44,550 nucleotides of DNA from Candidatus Peregrinibacteria bacterium (GTDB lineage: Bacteria > Patescibacteriota > Gracilibacteria > UBA1369 > UBA12473), in the NCBI GenBank assembly GCA_018659585.1, contig JABJMC010000033.1, forward strand, positions 1 through 44,550. The letters run 5' to 3'. The notes beneath the pieces are model-generated. The model ran no database searches. It had not been told where the DNA came from and was given only the letters and a program-made list of their open reading frames with translations. The translations under genes and the position numbers were made by a program. Below, piece after piece: positions 8,827 to 14,995 of the stretch (positions are counted from its first letter, which is position 1; each line of letters opens with the position of its first letter).

Positions 8827-9468
8827 ATGCGTCAATTCCATACCCCACCCCCCAGGTGGCTTCTAGTGGTCATGGTCGCTCTGTTCGCGATCTGTGGCAT
8901 CCTCAAGGTGTCCAAACACGTCGAACCGACCCGGTTTGATCACCGGGTCCGCGAGTACCACTCCCAGGTCGGCCCCGAGGCCGTGAACCTGGTTCTGGAT
9001 ATCGCCTTCACCTACACCACCGAGGAGGAGTACCAGGGCCTCCTGATGGTCGTGAACTTCGACACCTACCCCACTACCACCATCAACGAAGTCCACGAGA
9101 CACTCGAGTGGATCAAGTGCGTCCCCCATCTGAGCCTCTACGAGCAGATGGACATGAGCCAGGAGTCGCCCTTCCAGGAGATCTCCGCCCTCAACCAGAC
9201 GCTCTACGGTCTCAACGCCTTCAAGGCCGGTCTGGACATGGGCACGATGGCCCCGGAGGACTCGACAAAGTTCGACCAGCTCGTGGCGGACTACGATCAG
9301 GCCTATGCCACGGCCAAGGCCCTACTGCCGAGCGGCAACCTCCACCACCTCGAGGACACGGCTCTGCCCGAAGACACGGGGGGCGGCCTCCCGGACTTCG
9401 AGTCCATGGAGGAAGTGCCCTACCCGGTCGAGCCCCCCGAGGAGTTCTTCCAGGATGGCGGGCTGTAG
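8827..9468 (+). CDS. Cassette A: GC-rich gene for an N-terminally anchored protein, unknown
   Basis: The start at 8827 is set by a Shine-Dalgarno AGGAG (8816-8820). An in-frame ATG at 8740 lies inside the leader hairpin and is not favoured. The 213-residue product has a short cytoplasmic N-terminus, one hydrophobic helix (about 11-27) and a mostly helical, acidic outer part. It ends in an acidic, proline-rich tail (EEVPYPVEPPEEFFQDGG). No family is recognised. Codons end almost always in G or C; a sampled 60-base line is about two-thirds G+C, against AT-rich genes on both sides. This composition and the strong Shine-Dalgarno site set it apart, suggesting transfer or a distinct expression class. 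Confidence 0.75.
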   Translation: MRQFHTPPPRWLLVVMVALFAICGILKVSKHVEPTRFDHRVREYHSQVGPEAVNLVLDIAFTYTTEEEYQGLLMVVNFDTYPTTTINEVHETLEWIKCVPHLSLYEQMDMSQESPFQEISALNQTLYGLNAFKAGLDMGTMAPEDSTKFDQLVADYDQAYATAKALLPSGNLHHLEDTALPEDTGGGLPDFESMEEVPYPVEPPEEFFQDGGL

Positions 9469-9494
9469 GAATTCGTGAAATCGACAAGCGTACC

Positions 9495-9529
9495 AGCCTC
9501 CCCGCCTAACATATCTGGCGGGGGGCTTT
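9495..9529 (+). terminator. 3' hairpin of cassette A
   Basis: AGCC-T-CCCCGCC (9495-9506) pairs with GGCGGGG-GGCT (9517-9527), giving 11 bp with one bulged T, followed by TTTGCG. The U-tract is short. The layout matches the 3' hairpins of the other two GC-rich cassettes. Confidence 0.7.
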
Positions 9530-9558
9530 GCGTATCTTAAAAAAAGATGAATATAAGG

Positions 9559-9586
9559 TTGACATCTTCCCCTCTTCACGTATGTT
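9559..9586 (+). promoter_or_regulatory. Promoter of GC-rich cassette B
   Basis: TTGACA, 16 bp, TATGTT (9581-9586). The spacer length and the distance to the conserved leader hairpin match cassette A, so the two units share promoter geometry as well as leader. Confidence 0.65.
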
Positions 9587-9592
9587 TATTCT

Positions 9593-9741
9593 CCTAGGCT
9601 GCTATCAGCCGCTATCTTTCTTCAAGTCTCCATCCCCATAGTTATGTTAGAGGATGGGCGTCTGGTGTATGCCAGGCGTTTGTTCCTTTACACATAGCTT
9701 TCCCGCGCAACCCTGCGCATGCTCTTTGAAAGGAGCACTTC
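9593..9741 (+). promoter_or_regulatory. Structured 5' leader of cassette B
   Basis: The 24-nt block at 9597-9620 is identical to 8689-8712. The second hairpin is GCGTCTGG (9658-9665), loop TGTATG, CCAGGCGT (9672-9679). TTGTTCCTTTACA follows at 9680-9692. Two further hairpins lie near the start codon: GCGCA-ACCC-TGCGC (9705-9718), and GCTCTT-TGAA-AGGAGC (9721-9736), which buries the Shine-Dalgarno site. The conserved TTCCTTT can pair with AAAGGA of that site (9729-9734). Two mutually exclusive ways of hiding the ribosome site look like a translational switch; the ligand or trigger is unknown. Confidence 0.6.
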
Positions 9742-11181
9742 ATGTCACTGCATGTCCCCAAAAAACTCCAGACCCTGGGCTTGCCCCAGACTGGTCTGTT
9801 GAAGCTGGGCAACACCCGCTTCTTCACCCACCGCTCCCGCTCGGGTGCGACCAACCGCCTCCTCCTCCTGATCATGGGCGTCCTGCTCATGCTCGGGGTG
9901 GTCTCCGCATCCTACCTGTTCTTCAACTTCCACGATCCCAACAGCCCGAACCACGTTGAGATCGAGATCGTGGAGCCGTTCGCTCAGGCGATCCCGGAGA
10001 ACTTGGAGACCGACGCCCTCTACCTGGAGGTGGACGTCTTCTACATGTTCGCCTCGCGTACGCTCCTGATCTGGGCCATCGAAGAGGCGATCGAGGCGGG
10101 CTTGCCTTCCGAGATCACCGAAGACATGGCGGCTCAGACTCAGACCATGATCCTGGAGTACGGCACGAAGGGCCGGGCCAAACTGGGCTCGGCAACCATG
10201 CTCAAGAACTTCATGGAGGAGGTCGAGGTTCACACCGGTCAGAAGAGCTCTCAGTCCGGCAGCATCGGAAGAGGCTTCGAATACTCTTCGCTGCAGGACG
10301 CCACCTTCGACGACTGGCGCAAGATCTACACACTGGCCCGCACCGTCGGCATCCTGGACTCTGAGACCAAGATGATCAATCGCAACCACCCTCAGAGCGC
10401 CTGCTTCCACCCCCACAGCGACATCGCTACCAGGTTCGGCTCCATTGTCGAGAACTTCTGCGAAGTCTTCCCCTCCGAGTGCGCAGCCCAGGGCTACCCC
10501 ATGACCCTGGATCCCGACCCCCGGGATATCGCATTTGAGGCTCCCAACCTCTACCCCCTGGCGGTCGAGTGGGCCTTCGCCTGGGTCATCGAAGAGGCCA
10601 ATCAACAGGATCTCCCCCAGGAGGTCGTGGCCCGCATGGAGGCCGAGGCCGAGGCAACCATCAAGGAGATTCCCTTCCACTACGTCAGCAAGAAGCTGCC
10701 CAGCACCCTGCTCGCCGAGCTCATCATGGAGATCGAGGAGCACAGCGGCCTCAAGCGCCCCACCGGGCAGGTCCCCAACCCGCCCACGGCCACCGCAAAG
10801 TCCGACGTCTCCCACGGCGACCAGATGCGGCTCATGGTGACCCACTTCGAGCACATCACCCCCAGCATGAGCATGTCGGTTCCCCCGCGCTGCTTCTCCT
10901 GCCCCGCCGCGCTCAACTGCTACGAGCGCGAGCTCCAGAAGGCCCTTCTGTACATGTGCGGCATCTTCCCCGAGAAGTGCGCAGCCCAGGGCTACCCGGA
11001 GATCATGGACACGGCCTTCGCCTGGGCCATCCCGGATGTGCCCGCCGAAGAGCTGGAGCCCATGGAGCTCCCGGACCCCTTGGTCATCAAGGCCGAAAGG
11101 GAAGCCCAGATGGAGGTCTTCCGGAAGCGCAGCCGGGAGCGCTCCAGCGCTAGCCCGTCCCCCACCGCCAGCGCCAACTAG
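9742..11181 (+). CDS. Cassette B: GC-rich gene for an anchored protein with an internal duplication, unknown
   Basis: Start chosen by AAAGGAG at 9729-9735. The 479-residue protein has a basic N-terminus, one membrane helix (about 39-62) and an external part that is an imperfect duplication. One half runs from LYLEVDVFYMF to CEVFPSECAAQGYP; the other from LYPLAVEWAFA to MCGIFPEKCAAQGYP. Within both, an 'AFxWxIEEAxxxxLPxE' helix, a 'LxxxIMEIEEHSGLK'-like segment and the FPxxCAAQGYP motif recur. Cysteines near each motif suggest disulfides outside the membrane. Codon use is strongly G/C-ending. A 369-codon open frame on the opposite strand is taken as a by-product of this composition, because this strand has the promoter, leader, ribosome site and terminator. 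No family recognised. Confidence 0.78.
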   Translation: MSLHVPKKLQTLGLPQTGLLKLGNTRFFTHRSRSGATNRLLLLIMGVLLMLGVVSASYLFFNFHDPNSPNHVEIEIVEPFAQAIPENLETDALYLEVDVFYMFASRTLLIWAIEEAIEAGLPSEITEDMAAQTQTMILEYGTKGRAKLGSATMLKNFMEEVEVHTGQKSSQSGSIGRGFEYSSLQDATFDDWRKIYTLARTVGILDSETKMINRNHPQSACFHPHSDIATRFGSIVENFCEVFPSECAAQGYPMTLDPDPRDIAFEAPNLYPLAVEWAFAWVIEEANQQDLPQEVVARMEAEAEATIKEIPFHYVSKKLPSTLLAELIMEIEEHSGLKRPTGQVPNPPTATAKSDVSHGDQMRLMVTHFEHITPSMSMSVPPRCFSCPAALNCYERELQKALLYMCGIFPEKCAAQGYPEIMDTAFAWAIPDVPAEELEPMELPDPLVIKAEREAQMEVFRKRSRERSSASPSPTASAN

Positions 11182-11203
11182 AGTGTGAAGCTATGATGAA
11201 GTG

Positions 11204-11249
11204 AACAAGTGAGTTACAGTCCCCCGTCACTTGTTGTCTCGGGGGGCTT
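11204..11249 (+). terminator. 3' hairpin of cassette B with an overlapping alternative stem
   Basis: AGTCCCCCG (11218-11226) pairs with CGGGGGGCT (11240-11248), followed by TA. In addition AACAAGTGA (11204-11212) is perfectly complementary to TCACTTGTT (11227-11235), which lies in the loop of that hairpin. The two stems would form a pseudoknot or exclude each other. It also bounds the convergent ybeY. Confidence 0.65.
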
Positions 11250-11262
11250 ATCGCGCCCAAAT

Positions 11263-11694
11263 TTAAGCCCTCCCCAAAATCTGATAAGCCATTTTTTTCA
11301 TCTCCTCCTCCCCCACTGAATCTTGATGATCGTAACCTAAGCAATGCAGTAATCCGTGTATAAACAAAAACTTCACTTCCTCTTCTAGTGATTGCTCTAT
11401 TTCAGCGGCATTTTTGGCCGCGGTCTCCACAGATATAAAAATTTGACCTAAAGAATGCTCATCTCTCATCATTTTGTCCTCTATTTCACGATTAGCAAAA
11501 GAGAGCACATCTGTTGGTTCGTCTTTCCCGCGTGTTTCTTGGTTAATTTTTTGGATTTCTTGATTATTGATTAAAACTAACTCAACTTCTTGTTCGGGAA
11601 TTTCGAGCAAGGTGATGGCTTTTTTGAGTAAAGGAGTAAAATCAGCCTCTTTGAACGGCACCTCAGCCTGATTTACAAAAATTAGTTTAATCAT
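11263..11694 (-). CDS. ybeY: Endoribonuclease YbeY (16S rRNA maturation)
   Basis: The 143-residue protein has the UPF0054/YbeY signature HGLLHCLGYDH with zinc ligands H113, H117 and H123. Upstream it has the family stretch TDVLSFANRE (61-70). YbeY is a single-strand-specific endoribonuclease needed for 16S rRNA 3' processing and ribosome quality control. Length is normal for the family. The gene is separated from the GC-rich cassette by that cassette's terminator. Its 5' side faces the palindrome-rich intergenic region. Confidence 0.95.
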   Translation of the reverse strand: MIKLIFVNQAEVPFKEADFTPLLKKAITLLEIPEQEVELVLINNQEIQKINQETRGKDEPTDVLSFANREIEDKMMRDEHSLGQIFISVETAAKNAAEIEQSLEEEVKFLFIHGLLHCLGYDHQDSVGEEEMKKMAYQILGRA

Positions 11695-11716
11695 GGGCTC
11701 AGTTTAGCGATTATTT

Positions 11717-11736
11717 GGGGGAGATGCCACTCCCCC
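11717..11736. other. Hairpin upstream of ybeY
   Basis: GGGGGAG (11717-11723), loop ATGCCA, CTCCCCC (11730-11736). On the + strand a T-run follows (11742-11747). A second GGGGGAG at 11752-11758 could pair with the same CTCCCCC arm, so two folds exclude each other. On the - strand this lies 23 nt before the ybeY start. It may be a terminator or a leader structure. Confidence 0.4.
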
Positions 11737-11767
11737 GGCTATTTTTTGAGTGGGGGAGGGGCGTAGG

Positions 11768-11809
11768 TGTTGATTAGCTAACCACCCAAATGTTGATTAA
11801 TCAACATTT
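11768..11809. promoter_or_regulatory. Perfect 22-bp palindrome and half-site: operator candidate
   Basis: Positions 11788-11809 form a perfect palindrome around TGTTGATTAATCAACA. A direct copy of the half-site TGTTGATTA lies 23 bp upstream, at 11768-11776. It sits between ybeY and the helix-turn-helix gene, beside but distinct from the TGTC/GACA array, so a separate DNA-binding protein may be involved. Confidence 0.5.
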
Positions 11810-11830
11810 CAATTTTTGGGCTATTTTGAT

Positions 11831-11984
11831 TGTCTAGACATGTCTAGACACGTGTCCGGACAAAGTATAGTATGTGTCTAGACATAAGTAGACACGTGTC
11901 CGGACAAAGCACTCTTTCCAGGTTAAAATGTGTCCGGACAACAGTAGACAGCTGTCTACTCAAATGTCCACTCGTGTCCGGACA
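11831..11984. repeat. 22-bp-phased array of TGTC-NN-GACA palindromes
   Basis: Seven exact 10-bp palindromes: TGTCTAGACA at 11831, 11841 and 11875, and TGTCCGGACA at 11853, 11897, 11931 and 11975. Start-to-start steps are 22 bp for 11831, 11853, 11875 and 11897, and again for 11931, 11953 (half-site TGTCTA) and 11975. Extra half-sites TAGACA fall at 11889 and 11945, in the same +10 register as the full site at 11841. Positions 11943-11960 form a perfect 18-bp palindrome centred on AGCT. Steps of 22 bp put sites on nearly one face of the helix. The array ends 75 bp before the promoter of the adjacent HTH gene. Read: clustered binding sites of a dimeric protein, as in operators or centromere-like loci. 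Confidence 0.85.
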
Positions 11985-12059
11985 AGGTGTTGTTACATTA
12001 TTAACATCAACCGATAAAGTCCCTGTCAATTGGTCAAAATTCTTGCTTCATTTCATCAT

Positions 12060-12088
12060 TTGACTAGTTGACAAACATTACCTATAAC
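12060..12088 (+). promoter_or_regulatory. Promoter of the membrane-anchored HTH gene, near-leaderless
   Basis: TTGACT, 17 bp, TATAAC (12083-12088). The ATG at 12099 is about 4 nt from the predicted transcription start, and no Shine-Dalgarno site is present. Confidence 0.6.
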
Positions 12089-12098
12089 CTCCCAAAAT

Positions 12099-12746
12099 AT
12101 GCCTCCTACTAAAATGCTTAGCCGAAAAGAGGCGGCTAATCGCCTCAAAATCTCGGTACGAACTCTAGACCGCCATATTCGTCGTGGTTGCTTTGATATT
12201 AAGCGGTCTAACCGTAGTGTTTGGATTTCTGAGCCCTCTTTTGAACGTTATTATCAGGGGCAGACAGTTGATGAGGAAGGTGACTTAAATGCTCACTCTC
12301 CAGACGAAATTATTGCCACTATCGAGGAAAATATCGATAATCCAACCGAGGTAGGCGCGGTTTTTTCCAAAAAACAAGACCACGAGCCTTTGACTCCACA
12401 TGAGCATGATTATCAGCTTGGTCCCGCTAATATTTACAAAAACTTCTACGAGGAACTAAAAGATAACTATGATGAACAGGTAAAACGCCTAGAAGGAGCG
12501 CATTATCGAGTGGGGCAGTTGGAGGCCCAAGTTAAAAGCATGGTTCCTTTAATTGAGTTTAAAAAAGAGCGTAAAAGACTGCTTTTAATGGATCAACAAT
12601 ATAAAGACAAGTTAAAAGAGACTAAGTATCAGGTTAAAAAGGCTCATCGCTTATTTGAAAGTGAGCGACTCAATAAAAACGTTTACGTGGCCTTGGTTTA
12701 CGGTTTATTGGCGCTGCAACCTGTTTTGTGGGTACTTATTCAGTAA
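12099..12746 (+). CDS. Membrane-anchored MerR-type HTH coiled-coil protein (RacA-like layout)
   Basis: 215 residues in three parts. Residues about 6-52 are a MerR/excisionase-type helix-turn-helix (MLSRKEAANRLKISVRTLDR, then VWISEPSFERYY). Residues about 120-190 are a long charged coiled coil. The last 24 residues (VYVALVYGLLALQPVLWVLI region) form a C-terminal membrane anchor. This order is that of Bacillus subtilis RacA, which binds inverted repeats through a MerR-like domain and holds chromosomal DNA at the cell pole; the resemblance is in architecture only. Seven palindromes lie 115-268 bp upstream of its start codon. Inference: the protein binds them, either to control itself or to tether DNA to the membrane. 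It ends 11 nt inside the convergent DUF881 gene. Confidence 0.8.
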   Translation: MPPTKMLSRKEAANRLKISVRTLDRHIRRGCFDIKRSNRSVWISEPSFERYYQGQTVDEEGDLNAHSPDEIIATIEENIDNPTEVGAVFSKKQDHEPLTPHEHDYQLGPANIYKNFYEELKDNYDEQVKRLEGAHYRVGQLEAQVKSMVPLIEFKKERKRLLLMDQQYKDKLKETKYQVKKAHRLFESERLNKNVYVALVYGLLALQPVLWVLIQ

Positions 12747-13320
12747 TTGGTGTGCTTTCAGCTTCTAAACGATCCAAAGTCCCGCCAGGCTGGAGGAGTT
12801 GGTTTTCGAGAACTTCGGAATCTCCAATAATTGTGAATTTATACGGAACTTCTAAAATATTTCCATCTAACAGCAATAAATCATTGAGCATGGTGAAACT
12901 ATTGGCAATTTCGGTAAGACGTAAATCATTCACGCTAATGGCCTCGGCGCCAGCGCCCCACCATTCATTTGTTAAATCCACCATTAACTCCACATTTAAT
13001 TCATTATTTACGATCACTTCTAGGCCAGGGCCGAAAATTGGCTTTAAGCCCAGCAATAACTCGTTTTTTTCGATTTCCGCAACTAAAGTTTCGTAAGCAG
13101 AGGTTTGATCAGAATATTGTGAAAGCTGCGTCTCTAAATCCGAAATGTCTTGTTTTAGGCTTTGGTTAGCCATTTTTAGGACATAGATAGTACTAAGTAC
13201 ATCATTTTCGCTAACATCACGAGCAAGCAAGGCTTCTACGCCCGCGTAGGAACGAAATTGGAGAGCAATGAGCAATCCCACAATTCCACCAACCACAATT
13301 AAAGTGATTTTTCTATTCAT
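12736..13320 (-). CDS. DUF881 family membrane-anchored protein (second of pair)
   Basis: 194 residues with a basic start, one N-terminal membrane helix (about 5-22), a coiled-coil segment (about 45-80) and a C-terminal DUF881-type domain. The domain has the typical 'GPGLEVIVNN ... LTNEWWGAGAEAISVND' region, followed by a beta-rich end. DUF881 proteins are found beside cell-division and sporulation genes in Gram-positives; the function is not established. The ATG at 13320 overlaps the stop of the upstream paralogue and gives MNRKIT, so it is preferred over a TTG two codons upstream. Two paralogues in one operon may form a heteromer outside the membrane (inference). Confidence 0.85.
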   Translation of the reverse strand: MNRKITLIVVGGIVGLLIALQFRSYAGVEALLARDVSENDVLSTIYVLKMANQSLKQDISDLETQLSQYSDQTSAYETLVAEIEKNELLLGLKPIFGPGLEVIVNNELNVELMVDLTNEWWGAGAEAISVNDLRLTEIANSFTMLNDLLLLDGNILEVPYKFTIIGDSEVLENQLLQPGGTLDRLEAESTPITE

Positions 13321-14044
13321 TAACAAAATTTAAATAATTTGTGCTGTAGCCACCAATGTAGGCGGGGAGTGTTAATTCTTCTTGTTTTTTGAATTTAAAT
13401 TCTAAGCCGGAATTTTTTACACGATCGTAAATACTACTAAGTTGATCCTCGTTAGTTAGAGTTTGGATTACCAAATCCGGGATTTCGGTAATTATTAAAA
13501 CTTCAAAAGGCGGCAAAAGCTGGAAATTATTAACCAAAATACTATTACCAGCACTAGAAATAGGGGAGGAAACAACAATTCGCTGATCATTAATAGCAAT
13601 CCCTTCATACGGAAAAGCTCGCAAAATATTCACTAAATCACGTAAATCCGAAGCGCGCACCATAGCACTAGCATTGATTTCTAGATTTTCGCGATCCACA
13701 GACTCAGCATCATTAAGTTGAATGACTACACCCTGTCCGGACACCTCGGTTAAACCAAGAGTTTTCTTTAAATCATTCAAATAAGTGTCGTCAATTCCAC
13801 TGTAAAGTCGGGCTGTATTGTCTTGAGAGGCCTCCACTTCACCACTTAATTCATTTAACTGGGATTCCAATTCTGATTGTTCATCTTGAAAAATCTGGAC
13901 AAGTTCCATTTGCAGATCATATTCATCCAAAGGGAAAGAGCTTGTCTGGACAACTTCACTTCGTAATTGCAGGGTTAAAAAAAGCCCGATTAAAAGTCCG
14001 GCGAGTAAAAAAGGAGCGATTTTTTTGGAAGTAGTGTTTTTCAC
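13313..14044 (-). CDS. DUF881 family membrane-anchored protein (first of pair)
   Basis: 243 residues, starting with GTG. It has an N-terminal helix (about 10-26), a coiled coil (about 42-75) and a DUF881 domain with GQGVVIQLND, a 'VRASDLRDLVNILRAFPYEGIAINDQR' type segment and a beta-rich end. It is longer at the C-terminus than its downstream paralogue by about 40 residues and overlaps that gene by 8 nt. An extended -10 box ends 6 nt before the GTG, so transcription probably starts at the start codon itself. An exact copy of the array palindrome TGTCCGGACA lies inside this gene at 13734-13743. Confidence 0.85.
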   Translation of the reverse strand: MKNTTSKKIAPFLLAGLLIGLFLTLQLRSEVVQTSSFPLDEYDLQMELVQIFQDEQSELESQLNELSGEVEASQDNTARLYSGIDDTYLNDLKKTLGLTEVSGQGVVIQLNDAESVDRENLEINASAMVRASDLRDLVNILRAFPYEGIAINDQRIVVSSPISSAGNSILVNNFQLLPPFEVLIITEIPDLVIQTLTNEDQLSSIYDRVKNSGLEFKFKKQEELTLPAYIGGYSTNYLNFVNE

Positions 14045-14050
14045 ATCTTT

Positions 14051-14059
14051 ATTGTAACA
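14051..14059 (-). promoter_or_regulatory. Extended -10 of the DUF881 operon, leaderless
   Basis: On the - strand TGTTACAAT, an extended -10 box whose 3' end lies 6 nt before the GTG start at 14044. The predicted first transcribed base is the G of the start codon. No convincing -35 is seen. Confidence 0.5.
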
Positions 14060-14074
14060 CTTTTACCAAACGCT

Positions 14075-14833
14075 CTACATTTTTTTCTGAATCAAACTAA
14101 TAAAAATACCCAGCATAATAAAGCCAAAAAACACCTCTCCGGAAACAAAAACTTTGCCCAAAATAGTGTGGGGAACCATGTCTCCAAATCCCAAACTAGT
14201 TAAAGTCACTATAGAAAAATAAATATAATCATACCAATGATTCCCCGCGGCAACGATTCGCAGCGACTCATCTATTTGACTTAGATCCAAGAGAGCATAA
14301 ACACCTGACATCCCTAAGGCAAAGAAAAAAGCCGTGAATCCCCATCTAATAAAACTGTTTCCATAAAGCGAGGTGGCTCCCAAAAATTTATACTCAAACC
14401 AGCTCCAAAATTTGTTTTGAAACCAAAATTTATCGCGTCGATAGTGCATTTTGTACTCGTAAGATTTTAATTCTTCTTCTACAAAATCCTTTTGGCGAAA
14501 AATAATTTCTAACGAACTATAAGAGCGTTCTAAAAGTCTAAAAAAGTCATCTATTTCGGTGGCTGGAAATTTTTTGCGATCTTTTTTGTATTTTTTGAGC
14601 TGTTTTTTAAATTCCTTATTCATTTCACTAAAATAATCGCGACACTCCTGTGTTTCGTACATTAAGCGAGATCTTAAAACAATGCGCAAAAGGTAATAAT
14701 TGCAAACTGCGCGTTCCGTAAAATCGGTTTCCTTGAGCTCTTCCAAGCGGTCCTTGAAGATTTTTTTAAGCTTAGAGAACTCATCGTAATCTGGGCTTTC
14801 ATCGATAATGTGGATTGCACTTTGGACGTCCAT
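14075..14833 (-). CDS. Two-TM potassium-channel-family protein
   Basis: 252 residues. The first 150 or so are soluble, helical and charged, and unrecognised. TM1 is about 158-183. The pore helix leads into the selectivity filter TSLGFGD (212-218), followed by TM2 (about 224-248). This is the Ion_trans_2 layout; the filter is a variant of TVGYGD with GFG, a change also known in some eukaryotic K+ channels. The protein should sit in the membrane as a tetramer and pass K+; gating is unknown. The ATG at 14833 is chosen because a TTG 60 nt upstream lies inside the -35 box. The N-terminal domain replaces the usual C-terminal RCK domain, which is absent. Confidence 0.9.
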   Translation of the reverse strand: MDVQSAIHIIDESPDYDEFSKLKKIFKDRLEELKETDFTERAVCNYYLLRIVLRSRLMYETQECRDYFSEMNKEFKKQLKKYKKDRKKFPATEIDDFFRLLERSYSSLEIIFRQKDFVEEELKSYEYKMHYRRDKFWFQNKFWSWFEYKFLGATSLYGNSFIRWGFTAFFFALGMSGVYALLDLSQIDESLRIVAAGNHWYDYIYFSIVTLTSLGFGDMVPHTILGKVFVSGEVFFGFIMLGIFISLIQKKM

Positions 14834-14864
14834 CTGGGGCGCATTAAGGGCTTTTAATCTATAT

Positions 14865-14893
14865 ATTTTAGCATTTTTTGGAACTTTTGGCAA
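14865..14893 (-). promoter_or_regulatory. Promoter of the channel gene
   Basis: On the - strand TTGCCA, 17 bp, TAAAAT, with TG one base before the -10 (extended type). It sets the channel start at 14833, with a leader of about 25 nt. Confidence 0.6.
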
Positions 14894-14945
14894 TGGGGTG
14901 GGGCGTGATGAGAGAGAATGGTGAGGATTTTCTCTGTTAAAGGGG

Positions 14946-14973
14946 TTGACTTTTTATCGTTTTTGTTTATAAT
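14946..14973 (+). promoter_or_regulatory. Promoter deciding the start of the gene at 14996
   Basis: TTGACT, 16 bp, TATAAT (14968-14973). An in-frame ATG at 14918 lies upstream of this promoter. The hydrophobic stretch that start would add is a translation of the AT-rich promoter, not a signal peptide. Confidence 0.7.
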
Positions 14974-14995
14974 AATTCTCCTTAACACACAATTT

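Noticed and set aside
9745-10854. Long open frame on the - strand opposite the cassette B gene
   Set aside because: GC-rich coding DNA often leaves the opposite strand open. The + strand gene has the promoter, leader, Shine-Dalgarno site, membrane helix and 3' hairpin.
8651-11249. Integron gene cassettes with attC sites
   Set aside because: No integrase is in the window and no paired attC core sites (RYYYAAC/GTTRRRY) could be picked out at the unit borders. The conserved sequence lies 5' of the genes, whereas attC lies 3'.
11831-11984. CRISPR array
   Set aside because: The repeats are 10-bp palindromes 10-44 bp apart with no 25-40-bp spacers, and no cas genes are near.
11844-12063. Short open frames across the palindrome array, on both strands
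   Set aside because: They arise from translating the repeats; they have no start signals and no domain.
14918-14995. N-terminal hydrophobic extension of the transglutaminase-like protein as a signal peptide
   Set aside because: The extension is translated from the TTGACT/TATAAT promoter, so the transcript starts downstream.
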